Shown piece after piece: positions 61,601-64,000 of a DNA stretch of 64,000 nucleotides (positions within the stretch are counted from its first letter, which is position 1; each line of letters starts with the position of its first letter). Position numbers and translations under genes: made by a program. The notes below the pieces were generated by a model, which saw only the letters and a list, made by a program, of their open reading frames with translations, ran no database searches and was not told the origin of the DNA. Source of the DNA: Liolophura sinensis (lineage: Eukaryota; Mollusca; Polyplacophora; Chitonida; Chitonidae); contig NC_088297.1 in assembly GCF_032854445.1 (NCBI RefSeq), positions 21,647,127-21,711,126 on the forward strand, written 5' to 3'.

Positions 61601-64000
61601 AGCCTGTGGAGACAGCCCGGGACGAGGAAGAGATTATCACAGCAGATGTGGAAGAGGTACGCTCATATCAGCTGTATCAAGCCTATCTGTGATTAATGAC
61701 TTAAAATCTCGCCCCAAAATGGCACATTTAGAGGCAAATAATTATCATAATATATTAGTTTTGAACTGAAACTTATATTTTTCCATTAGGATATCAGTCT
61801 TCTCAACAAACCTAAAACATCTTTCTAAGATCTGAACTCTCAGAATGAGGCCAAATTTGCAATTTAGCCATAGGAGAAAGTTTAGGTCAGTTACTGTAAA
61901 TGTTTTTGGGTTTGTGGACACTGAGGACTGTGCATAGCTTTTGATCTGAAGTTTTTTAACCTTGTCCACCATACTGACTGTGAAACGCGAGTTATGGTCA
62001 TGGAGGATTTACCATGTGTAAATCAAATATTTTAACCTCGTCCACCGTACTGACTGTGAAACGCAAGTTATGGTCATGGCGGATTTACCATGTGTAAATC
62101 AAATATTTAAACCTCGTCCGCCGTACTGACTGCGAAACGCAAGTTATGGTCATGGTGGATTTACCATTTGTAAATCAAATATTTTAACCTCGTCCACCAT
62201 ACTGACTGTAACATGTCTGTTAGATGCCCGTAACATGAACATTTTTTTTCATTTTGACATAAAACATGGGTGACCATATGAGACCATAAATGTCTTGTTT
62301 TGGGATGGTGTAAATGGAAGGGAAATTCAACCTAAAATAATATCATCCACAGTATTGACCTTGTAGTGAAGATGCCCATAGTAGTTTCTTACTGTTTTTA
62401 TGGGTTTTCTTTAAACTTCTGTCTAGATGTAAATTTCGTCGCTTTCTTTTCCCCCAAAGATATGTATATATATATATATATATATTTTAAAAAATTATTT
62501 ATATATAAAATAAGGTACTGTACATCAGAGGTTGCCTTATGTGCTCTAACCATGGGTATAGTGTGACCTAAATTGTATTTTGATTCAAGGAGAAAACCCA
62601 TCTGCTAAAACCACTTATGTCTTGTTTGTCACATCACCTTTGTTGCTATGGTTACAGGTGGAAATGGTGGAGGCTGAAGGCGTTGATGATGACCCGATGG
62701 ATCAACATTCAGATCACGACGACCACCAGTCGGAACACTCTGATCAGGAACCTCCGCCACAGGAGCAGGACGAGGGTAAGCAACATTTCCACAAAATACA
62801 TTCATCTTAAGGTTGGAACATTTCCACAAAATACATTCATCTTAAGGTTGGGACATTTCCACAACATACATTCATCTTAAGGTTGGAACATTTCCACAAC
62901 ATACATTCATCTTAAGGTTGGAACATTTCCACAACATACATTCATCTTAAGGTTGGAACATTTCCACAAAATACATTCATCTTAAGGTTGGAACATTTCC
63001 ACAACATACATTCATCTTAAGGTTGGAACATTTCCACGACATACATTCATCTTAAGGTTGGAACATTTCCACGACATACATTCATCTTAAGGTTGGAACA
63101 TTTCCACAACATACATTCATCTTAAGGTTGGAACATTTCCACAACATACATTCATCTTAAGGTTGGAACATTTCCACAACATACATTTGTCTTTAAGGTT
63201 GAATTTTGACTTCCAGGCTGAAGAGTTGACATCTGATTTGTGTAGCAAATCTATGCATGCAGTTGTGGTGATTCTGTAGTGTGATGTTTAAGATATGATT
63301 GTGTGACGTTTAAGATATGAAAGGAGGCCACACAAAACAAGAGTTCAATACATTGATCTCATCAGGCCTTGTTGGCAACAAGCAGTTATCGGCGCTGTTT
63401 GGTGTAGGCTTACATGAAGCTCATTAGAGACTATTTCCACCCACAAGTATGACATGTCACATTTGGAAAAGTTTATCGGGGTAACTTGCCAAGGGGAGAT
63501 AGTCAGCTCTGAGCAGTCTTGTCCTCCACTGATGATACAGTCTTCTTACAAGGTTAAAGATTTGCGCGTGATTTAGCTCTGAGCAGTCTTGTCCTCCACT
63601 GATGATACAGTCTTCTTACAAGGTTAAAGATTTGCGCGTGATTTGTTTGTTTGTGTTTTGACCCAAGGCTTGAGTAACAAGCGTATTCATGCTATTGAAG
63701 TGATTAGGTAGAGTGATGTTTTTTACATTTTTACTTATTACTCGTTATAAATGGTAACTTGTCCATGGAAAAGGCTGGTATTTTGGGAAAGGTAATTATT
63801 TGGTCCAAGTAAATTCATGTTGATCAATTTTTTACCAGAGACCACCAGAATAACATCTTTAAACAACAAGAAAACAGTTGATCTGACGGAGATAACATTA
63901 ACAAATGGATCTTGTTTTGTTTCAGCAGCCGCAGAAAGCGATATGGACCTGGATTTGCTTGCAGAATCTGAAAGTGACAGTGAAAGTAGCCACAGCCAGT
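27225..64000 (+). CDS. UBR5: UBR5 (EDD/hyd) HECT-type E3 ubiquitin ligase, N-terminal ~1,613 codons; 3' end outside window
   Basis: Starts [20 protein letters not shown], nearly identical to the vertebrate UBR5 N-terminus. Exons: 27225-27286, 28036-28162, 30226-30302, 31481-31600, 31984-32155, 32841-32900, 33188-33287, 34106-34246, 34899-35119, 35454-35576, 36541-36651, 37276-37433, 38807-38915, 39801-39943, 40731-40864, 41126-41250, 42045-42197, 42753-42864, 44191-44351, 46103-46294, 47204-47285, 48229-48351, 48850-48979, 49730-49884, 51211-51412, 51988-52228, 52676-52767, 53153-53299, 54370-54491, 54910-55039, 55613-55715, 59590-59753, 60581-60755, 61477-61656, 62658-62775, 63926->64000. 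All junctions are GT-AG and keep one frame. UBR5 is a mostly nuclear ligase of about 2,800 residues; it recognises N-degrons and builds ubiquitin chains. The UBA, propeller-like region, UBR box and acidic tract are here; MLLE and HECT are not. Confidence 0.97.
27287..28035 (+). other. UBR5 intron 1
   Basis: No element recognised. A short CAGT-rich stretch lies at about 27895-27926. Confidence 0.6.
29030..29095 (+). mobile_element. SINE tail fragment in UBR5 intron 2
   Basis: Only the 3' end remains: GAAATATTCTTGAGTGCAGC followed by ATCAAATAAATAAATAAATA. Confidence 0.8.
29098..29680. repeat. ACTGGTACTGCAACCATCCC repeat in UBR5 intron 2
   Basis: About 24 imperfect copies of a ~24-bp unit built from 3-bp-related words. 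It keeps frames open on both strands (plus strand [12 protein letters not shown], minus strand [13 protein letters not shown]). Low-complexity peptides, stop-flanked, with no splice sites framing them, so not called as exons. A few degenerate units continue at 29890-29990. Confidence 0.88.
30457..30672. mobile_element. MITE-like repeat family C, copy 1
   Basis: Begins ACTGTAAATTTTCAACCACT and ends near GGTTGAAGAATTATGC, imperfectly inverted ends. The internal TAAAGATGCAAACTTCACAA and AGTTCTCTCAGAA-like words are shared with the copy at 53862-54066. Confidence 0.65.
30845..31043 (+). mobile_element. SINE, 5'-truncated, UBR5 intron 3
   Basis: Starts within the tRNA-like head (GCAGTCGCTTTGAGTTCAAG) and ends CAACGCCAATGAAATAAA. 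The body carries an extra GACTGGGCCATTTAG. Confidence 0.85.
31093..31222 (+). mobile_element. SINE 3' fragment, UBR5 intron 3
   Basis: Starts TCGGTTGTGGGTTTCCTC and ends CCAATCAAATAAATAAATAA. Lies 50 bp after the preceding copy. Confidence 0.88.
31984..33287 (+). CDS. UBR5: UBR5 exons 5-7: linker and UBA domain
   Basis: Exon 5 (31984-32155) encodes a Ser/Arg/Gly-rich linker ending [15 protein letters not shown]. Exon 6 (32841-32900) encodes [20 protein letters not shown]. Exon 7 (33188-33287) encodes [20 protein letters not shown]. Together EELINQ...[20 protein letters not shown] is the UBA domain of UBR5, a three-helix ubiquitin-binding module, with nearly invariant residues compared with vertebrates. 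An acidic stretch ([11 protein letters not shown]) follows. Confidence 0.96.
33520..33743 (-). mobile_element. SINE, antisense, UBR5 intron 7
   Basis: The only antisense copy I find in UBR5. It runs from TTTACTTATTTGATTTGTGT through CCAGCATTATGGTGGAAGA to the complement of the tRNA-like head (ACCACCTCAGCCACGGAGG). Confidence 0.88.
34106..35576 (+). CDS. UBR5: UBR5 exons 8-10: DLMSLLD motif, Arg-rich region and propeller entry
   Basis: Exon 8 (34106-34246) encodes [20 protein letters not shown] and [15 protein letters not shown]. Exon 9 (34899-35119) encodes the RE-rich run [18 protein letters not shown] and [11 protein letters not shown]. Exon 10 (35454-35576) encodes [20 protein letters not shown] and [14 protein letters not shown], which corresponds to vertebrate GELYQWKWSESEPY and shows the Gly-x-Leu-Tyr-x-Trp signature of RCC1-type blades. 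Confidence 0.94.
34735..34870 (+). mobile_element. Possible diverged SINE-like fragment, UBR5 intron 8
   Basis: Weak resemblance to the SINE tail (CATCATATAAGTGAACATTT, then ATGTTAAACAACAATCAC). It may belong to a different but related family. Confidence 0.35.
35824..35992. mobile_element. MITE-like repeat family B, copy 1
   Basis: Begins ACTGTAATTCCTCAACCTTT and ends CCGAAAGGTTAAAGTATTAC, with inverted ends. It carries the internal motif AGAATATGCTTGAATAAACA, the reverse complement of the AAGCATATTCTGA motif in copies 43596 and 60871. Confidence 0.65.
36085..36206 (+). mobile_element. SINE 3' fragment, UBR5 intron 10
   Basis: Contains CTCTGTCCGGTTTTCTCCCA, CATATAAGTGAAAGATTCTT and a tail CCAATGAAATAATAAATAAA. 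Confidence 0.85.
36237..36451. mobile_element. MITE family A, copy 1 (28-bp inverted ends)
   Basis: Left end TACCCTATTTCTTCTAAAAT (+TTGGGACA); right end TGTCCCAAATTTTAGAAGAA (+TTAGGGTA). These ends are near-perfect inverted repeats of about 28 bp. The internal sequence (CTTTACTTTTCCAAAAGGCT) is shared with copies at 39184 and 40182. No coding capacity. Confidence 0.88.
36541..39943 (+). CDS. UBR5: UBR5 exons 11-14: propeller-like region
   Basis: Exon 11 (36541-36651) encodes [20 protein letters not shown]. Exon 12 (37276-37433) encodes [20 protein letters not shown] and [20 protein letters not shown], closely matching vertebrate VATWVDETLSSVASKLEHTA. Exon 13 (38807-38915) encodes [20 protein letters not shown], where KKKKGK is a possible nuclear-localisation stretch. 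Exon 14 (39801-39943) encodes [20 protein letters not shown] and [17 protein letters not shown]. Exon 13 follows a 42-bp repeat array filling most of intron 12. Confidence 0.95.
36796..36888. repeat. ~33-bp repeat, three copies, UBR5 intron 11
   Basis: Units of the form TGTAACTCACTGTACAACRR TGGGTGRATGTT. Located about 145 bp after the exon 11 donor. Confidence 0.85.
37062..37080. repeat. (TA)n tract, UBR5 intron 11
   Basis: Short dinucleotide run ATATATATATATATATATG. Confidence 0.85.
37620..38795. repeat. 42-bp minisatellite filling UBR5 intron 12
   Basis: The unit is about TTTCCATGGCTAAAATGGTA + TCTGATAATCATATGTGGGTTG, about 21 copies apart from the SINE interruption. Length 42 keeps frames open on both strands (plus [13 protein letters not shown], minus [12 protein letters not shown]). 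The array ends 11 bp before the exon 13 acceptor. It is split by a SINE at 38138-38405. Confidence 0.95.
38138..38405 (+). mobile_element. Full-length SINE inserted in the 42-bp array
   Basis: Complete tRNA-like head (CCTCCGTGGCTCAGTCGGTT, GTGAGTTCAAGTCCAGC), body and AAATA tail. A 13-bp target-site duplication, AATCCTAATTGGT, is present at 38125-38137 and 38406-38418. Array units continue on both sides, so the insertion is younger than that part of the array. Confidence 0.95.
39184..39398. mobile_element. MITE family A, copy 2 (inverted relative to copy 1)
   Basis: Bounded by ATTTCTTCTAAAATTTGGGA and TGTCCCAAATTTTAGATGAA. The internal AGCCTTTTGAAAAGTAAAGA is the reverse complement of the word in copy 1. 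Confidence 0.85.
40182..40407. mobile_element. MITE family A, copy 3
   Basis: Bounded by TACCCTATTTCATCTAAAAT and TTTTAGAAGAATTAGGGTA, in the same internal orientation as copy 1. Sequence just left of the element (GGTTTATG here, GTTTATG in copy 1) is also alike. Confidence 0.88.
40731..46294 (+). CDS. UBR5: UBR5 exons 15-20: Pro/Ser linker and second part of the propeller-like region
   Basis: Exon 15 (40731-40864) encodes [20 protein letters not shown] and [13 protein letters not shown], matching vertebrate MGPPPSPASTCSD. Exon 16 (41126-41250) encodes [20 protein letters not shown]. Exon 17 (42045-42197) encodes [10 protein letters not shown] and [15 protein letters not shown]. Exon 18 (42753-42864) encodes [17 protein letters not shown]. 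Exon 19 (44191-44351) encodes [20 protein letters not shown]. Exon 20 (46103-46294) encodes [20 protein letters not shown] and [11 protein letters not shown]. Phases 2-1, 1-0, 0-0, 0-1, 1-0 and 0-0 agree throughout. Confidence 0.95.
41320..41412 (+). mobile_element. SINE tail fragment, UBR5 intron 16
   Basis: Contains TTCCTCCCACCATAATGCTG and a tail of AAATAAATAAATAAA. Immediately followed by another copy. Confidence 0.82.
41423..41672 (+). mobile_element. Full-length diverged SINE, UBR5 intron 16
   Basis: The head starts GGCCCCCATTGGCAGAGGGG and carries GTGAATTCAAGTCC. The body is shortened (CTCTCCGGTTGCCAGCAACC). The tail is AAATAAATAAATAAAA. Confidence 0.85.
42398..42668 (+). mobile_element. 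Full-length SINE with target-site duplication, UBR5 intron 17
   Basis: Complete head, body and tail, very close to the copy at 38138. The target-site duplication TGCTATGAT lies at 42384-42392 and 42669-42677, with five extra bases before the head. Confidence 0.93.
43376..43531 (+). mobile_element. SINE 3' fragment, UBR5 intron 18
   Basis: Starts near AAAGCATGTGAGAATGTCTG and includes GCAACCTGCGGATGGTCGTG through GCCAATCATATAAGTAAATA. Confidence 0.87.
43596..43806. mobile_element. MITE-like repeat family B, copy 2
   Basis: Begins CCACTGTAATTCTTCAGCCT and ends AAAAGGTTGAGGAATTAGGG, imperfect inverted ends. It shares GCATATTCTGAAAGCCTTAT and TTTTTGTGAAGCCC with copy 60871. Confidence 0.75.
43905..44190. 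repeat. 47-bp tandem repeat abutting the exon 19 acceptor
   Basis: Six units spaced 47, 47, 47, 47 and 46 bp, of the form GGAACCCTGTAACAAAAACT + GTTTTGTTGTGTTTATGACATTATGTA. The last unit becomes the real 3' splice site (GATGACATTTACAG|G). Earlier units carry acceptor-like GACATTATGTAG|G. Confidence 0.93.
44555..44760. repeat. ~40-50-bp repeat, four copies, UBR5 intron 19
   Basis: Unit AAAGACAGAAAGAATACATT + GTTGCAAACTTAGTGCCC. One copy is interrupted by a C19 run at about 44691-44709. Confidence 0.88.
44761..45756 (+). other. UBR5 intron 19, unrecognised part
   Basis: About 1 kb without coding sequence or a repeat that I recognise. AT-rich. Confidence 0.5.
45757..45968 (+). mobile_element. 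SINE, body deleted, UBR5 intron 19
   Basis: The head (GCAGCACAATGATCCAATAA, GCTGTGAGTTCAAGTCCAGC) is present. The central body is shortened and the tail is degenerate (ACACTAATCAGATAAAT). Confidence 0.85.
46617..46858 (+). mobile_element. Diverged SINE, UBR5 intron 20
   Basis: The head starts TTAGTGGCCGAGCTGGTTGG. The body has GGCTTCCTCTCTGGCTGTAT. The tail motif is reduced (TGTATAAAAAGGAGTACAGC) and ends AATGAAATAAATAAAA. Confidence 0.85.
46910..47150 (+). mobile_element. Diverged SINE, UBR5 intron 20
   Basis: The head starts GGGGGCCTCCATCGCCGAGT. The tail is AAACACTAATCAAATAAATA. It ends 54 bp before exon 21. Confidence 0.85.
47204..49884 (+). CDS. UBR5: UBR5 exons 21-24: helical region between propeller and UBR box
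   Basis: Exon 21 (47204-47285) encodes [20 protein letters not shown]. Exon 22 (48229-48351) encodes [20 protein letters not shown], matching vertebrate RCDGNRNILHACVSVCFPTS. Exon 23 (48850-48979) encodes [20 protein letters not shown]. Exon 24 (49730-49884) encodes [20 protein letters not shown], the counterpart of LRLREMMRRS, then [11 protein letters not shown]. Phases 0-1, 1-1, 1-2 and 2-1 agree. Confidence 0.93.
47398..47570 (+). mobile_element. SINE, rearranged, UBR5 intron 21
   Basis: Includes GTGATCGCTGTGAATTCAAG, CTGGCTTCCTCTCCGG and TTAGTTTCCTCCCAACATAA. The tail is heavily decayed. Confidence 0.78.
48030..48150. mobile_element. Decayed MITE family A-like fragment, UBR5 intron 21
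   Basis: Contains TTTTTCAGAAAAGTAAAGAT and GCCATGTGAGAAAAGAGAAA, resembling the internal part of copy 2 at 39184. The inverted ends are not preserved. Confidence 0.5.
49226..49499 (+). mobile_element. Full-length SINE with 15-bp target-site duplication, UBR5 intron 23
   Basis: The element occupies 49241-49484. The direct repeats ATCTAGAGGGCAGGT at 49226-49240 and 49485-49499 are its target-site duplication. The target itself resembles the exon 23 end (GTCTAGAGG|GTAAGG), suggesting an earlier local duplication of the exon 23 junction. Confidence 0.92.
49925..50350. repeat. ~175-bp repeat, about 2.5 copies, just after the exon 24 donor
   Basis: Units share TGCCAGTAGTCTGCCAGTG, CCATACGCAGTGATCARTGT and AAGATAGCTAATATAATA. 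Starts about 40 bp after exon 24. Confidence 0.87.
50351..51210 (+). other. UBR5 intron 24, unrecognised part
   Basis: No coding sequence. A very weak SINE-like tail (CATCAAATAAATGC) lies near 51003-51016. Confidence 0.45.
51211..53299 (+). CDS. UBR5: UBR5 exons 25-28: UBR box zinc-binding domain
   Basis: Exon 25 (51211-51412) encodes a Pro/Ser linker and [20 protein letters not shown]. Exon 26 (51988-52228) encodes [20 protein letters not shown] and [18 protein letters not shown]. Exon 27 (52676-52767) encodes [20 protein letters not shown] and [10 protein letters not shown]. Exon 28 (53153-53299) encodes [20 protein letters not shown]. Exons 26-28 form the UBR box, whose Cys and His residues bind zinc and recognise basic N-terminal residues (type 1 N-degrons). 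CHKGHDC and YCDC are intact, so N-degron binding should be preserved. Confidence 0.97.
51815..51905 (+). mobile_element. SINE tail fragment, UBR5 intron 25
   Basis: Contains GTAGAAGTGAAATAATCTTG and CACTAATCAAATAATTAAAT. Confidence 0.72.
52236..52347 (+). mobile_element. SINE tail fragment, UBR5 intron 26
   Basis: Starts GCAACCTGCAGATGGTTGGG, only a few bases after the exon 26 donor, and ends CTCAAATAAATAAATA. Confidence 0.82.
52392..52650 (+). mobile_element. Full-length SINE, UBR5 intron 26
   Basis: The head starts GGGGCCTCCGAGGGCAAGGG and carries GCTGTGAGTTCAAGTCCCGC. The tail lacks the GTATAAGTG word (GGTCGCTGGCAAAATATTCT). It ends about 25 bp before exon 27. Confidence 0.88.
53757..53862 (+). 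mobile_element. SINE tail fragment, UBR5 intron 28
   Basis: Contains GGTTTCCTCCCACCATAACG and GTATAAGTGAAATGTTTTTG, ending AATCAAATAAATA. Confidence 0.82.
53862..54066. mobile_element. MITE-like repeat family C, copy 2
   Basis: Begins ACTGTAAATCTTCAACATTT. It carries TAAAGATGCAAGCTTCGTAA and AGTTCTCTAAACC words parallel to copy 30457. Confidence 0.6.
54103..54342 (+). mobile_element. SINE with head, UBR5 intron 28
   Basis: The head starts GGGGCCTCTCTGGCTCAGTT and has a local duplication (CCCAGGACCCAGGACC). The tail ends ATCAGATAAATAAATA, 27 bp before exon 29. Confidence 0.88.
54370..55715 (+). CDS. UBR5: UBR5 exons 29-31
   Basis: Exon 29 (54370-54491) encodes [20 protein letters not shown] + QYRPPRSRL, matching vertebrate [20 protein letters not shown] + QYRPPR. 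Exon 30 (54910-55039) encodes [20 protein letters not shown] + ILNDW, matching DMPDHDLEPPRFAQLALERV. Exon 31 (55613-55715) encodes [20 protein letters not shown] + [11 protein letters not shown]. Exon 30 has a second, upstream acceptor in frame, described separately. Confidence 0.95.
54835..54909 (+). repeat. Duplicated 3' splice-site segment before UBR5 exon 30 (in-frame alternative exon start)
   Basis: TTGTTAG|TGGATAAAGAAATGCCAG at 54828-54852 copies TTTCTAG|TGGATGTAGAAATGCCAG at 54903-54927, 75 bp apart. The intervening text is open and in frame. Use of the first AG (54834) would add 25 codons, [19 protein letters not shown]..., before the normal exon. Confidence 0.8.
55716..56827 (+). other. 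UBR5 intron 31, proximal part
   Basis: No coding sequence recognised. Contains a T22 run at about 56401-56422 and several TGACGTCAC-like words (56088-56110, 56510-56520, 56650-56660). It ends with TATAAGATAGCAGAGATTAC, probably the original intron sequence from which the 68-bp array grew. Confidence 0.5.
56828..59589 (+). repeat. 68-bp minisatellite built from the exon 32 splice acceptor, about 40 copies
   Basis: The unit is ATTGTACTCCCTGTCCACCC + TGATGTATACCTGTTGTGGG + TTACCCAG|ATGATGGATA + CTCTCCTCAC. The part after the bar is a copy of the first ~20 nt of exon 32 (ATGATGGATACGCTGCTCAC), and TTACCCAG is its acceptor. Each unit thus repeats an intron end plus exon start. The real exon follows the last, shortened unit (60 bp) at 59590. 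Length 68 is not a multiple of 3, so successive copies shift frame, but the copy at 59530 is in frame with the exon. Confidence 0.96.
59590..60755 (+). CDS. UBR5: UBR5 exons 32-33
   Basis: Exon 32 (59590-59753) encodes [20 protein letters not shown] + [19 protein letters not shown], matching vertebrate LLDTLLGTLVKELQNKYTPG + RREEA...RFLRSVARVF. The donor AG|GTGCAG is weak. Exon 33 (60581-60755) encodes [20 protein letters not shown] + [19 protein letters not shown], almost identical in key positions to vertebrate UBR5. Confidence 0.96.
59754..60307 (+). other. UBR5 intron 32, unrecognised part
   Basis: No element recognised before the SINE at 60308. Confidence 0.5.
60308..60540 (+). mobile_element. 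Diverged full-length SINE, UBR5 intron 32
   Basis: The head starts GAGCCCCGGTGGCCAAGTGT. The body is shortened, and the tail (CATGTGAGTGAAATATTCTT) ends ATCACATAAAATC. It lies 40 bp before exon 33. Confidence 0.82.
60871..61086. mobile_element. MITE-like repeat family B, copy 3
   Basis: Begins GTACTGGAATTCTTCAATCT and ends GGAAAAGGTTGAAAGATTAG. It shares AAGCATATTCTGAAGGCATT and TTTTTGTGAAGCCC with copy 43596. Confidence 0.75.
61477..64000 (+). CDS. UBR5: UBR5 exons 34-36: acidic/Ser-rich region (exon 36 cut by window end)
   Basis: Exon 34 (61477-61656) encodes [20 protein letters not shown] and [16 protein letters not shown], matching [20 protein letters not shown] and RDEEQDDIVSADVEE. Exon 35 (62658-62775) encodes [20 protein letters not shown] + [13 protein letters not shown]. 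Exon 36 (63926 onward) encodes [20 protein letters not shown]. This is the acidic region of UBR5 before the Ser-rich stretch, MLLE and HECT domains, which are not in the window. Confidence 0.95.
61965..62215. repeat. ~76-bp repeat, about 3 copies, UBR5 intron 34
   Basis: Units contain ACCTCGTCCACCGTACTGAC, GAAACGCAAGTTATGGTCAT and TTTACCATGTGTAAATCAAA. Confidence 0.92.
62461..62506. repeat. (TA)n-rich tract, UBR5 intron 34
   Basis: TATGTATATATATATATATA followed by AT-rich sequence. A short open frame across it is not coding. Confidence 0.85.
62776..63195. repeat. 35-bp minisatellite starting at the exon 35 donor
   Basis: About 12 copies of ACATTTCCACAACATACATT + CATCTTAAGGTTGGA. It begins within the first 10 nt of intron 35 (GAGG|GTAAGCAACATTTCCAC). 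The unit's TTAAGGTTGGAACATTTCC resembles, but does not duplicate, the donor. Confidence 0.94.
63505..63643. repeat. 72-bp tandem duplication, UBR5 intron 35
   Basis: Two near-identical copies containing AGCTCTGAGCAGTCTTGTCC and GTTAAAGATTTGCGCGTGAT. Confidence 0.93.

Overview
The window is nuclear DNA of an invertebrate animal, most likely a mollusc and perhaps a bivalve. It has exons with GT-AG introns, low gene density, long minisatellites and about 30 copies of one tRNA-derived SINE whose tail I associate with molluscan genomes. That lineage call rests on recall and could not be searched.

Layout: (1) 1-700 is a decayed Tc1/mariner transposase; 700-5600 is mostly unrecognised DNA with SINE fragments. 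(2) 5608-12165 (+) is an RBM46/A1CF/RBM47-family RNA-binding protein gene with nine visible exons. Its first RRM is tandemly duplicated inside exon 1, with a frameshift in the first copy. RRM2 is absent although the flanking exons join in phase. RRM3 and the C-terminal double-stranded-RNA-binding-like domain are present. (3) 12.7-15.5 kb holds a direct repeat and a 30-bp satellite. (4) 16.8-18.0 kb (-) carries two small cysteine-rich exons of an unidentified secreted-type protein, beside two palindromic MITE-like elements. (5) 20.7-24.7 kb is a 32-bp satellite with higher-order structure. (6) 27225 to the window end (+) is the N-terminal part of UBR5 (EDD/hyd), a giant HECT-type E3 ubiquitin ligase. 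I could place 36 consecutive exons in phase, about 1,613 codons, covering the UBA domain, the beta-propeller-like region, the UBR box and the acidic region. The MLLE and HECT domains lie beyond the window.

The most unusual pattern is that several tandem repeats in the introns of both genes start at, or contain copies of, real splice junctions. A 68-bp repeat of about 40 copies before UBR5 exon 32 carries the 3' splice site plus the first ~20 nt of that exon in each unit. A repeat after exon 4 of the RBM46-like gene carries the exon end plus its GTAAGAG donor. UBR5 exon 30 has a duplicated acceptor giving an in-frame 25-codon alternative. Repeats also abut the exon 13 and 19 acceptors and the exon 24 and 35 donors. 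In the UBR5 introns, 20 of 21 recognised SINE copies lie in the sense orientation.
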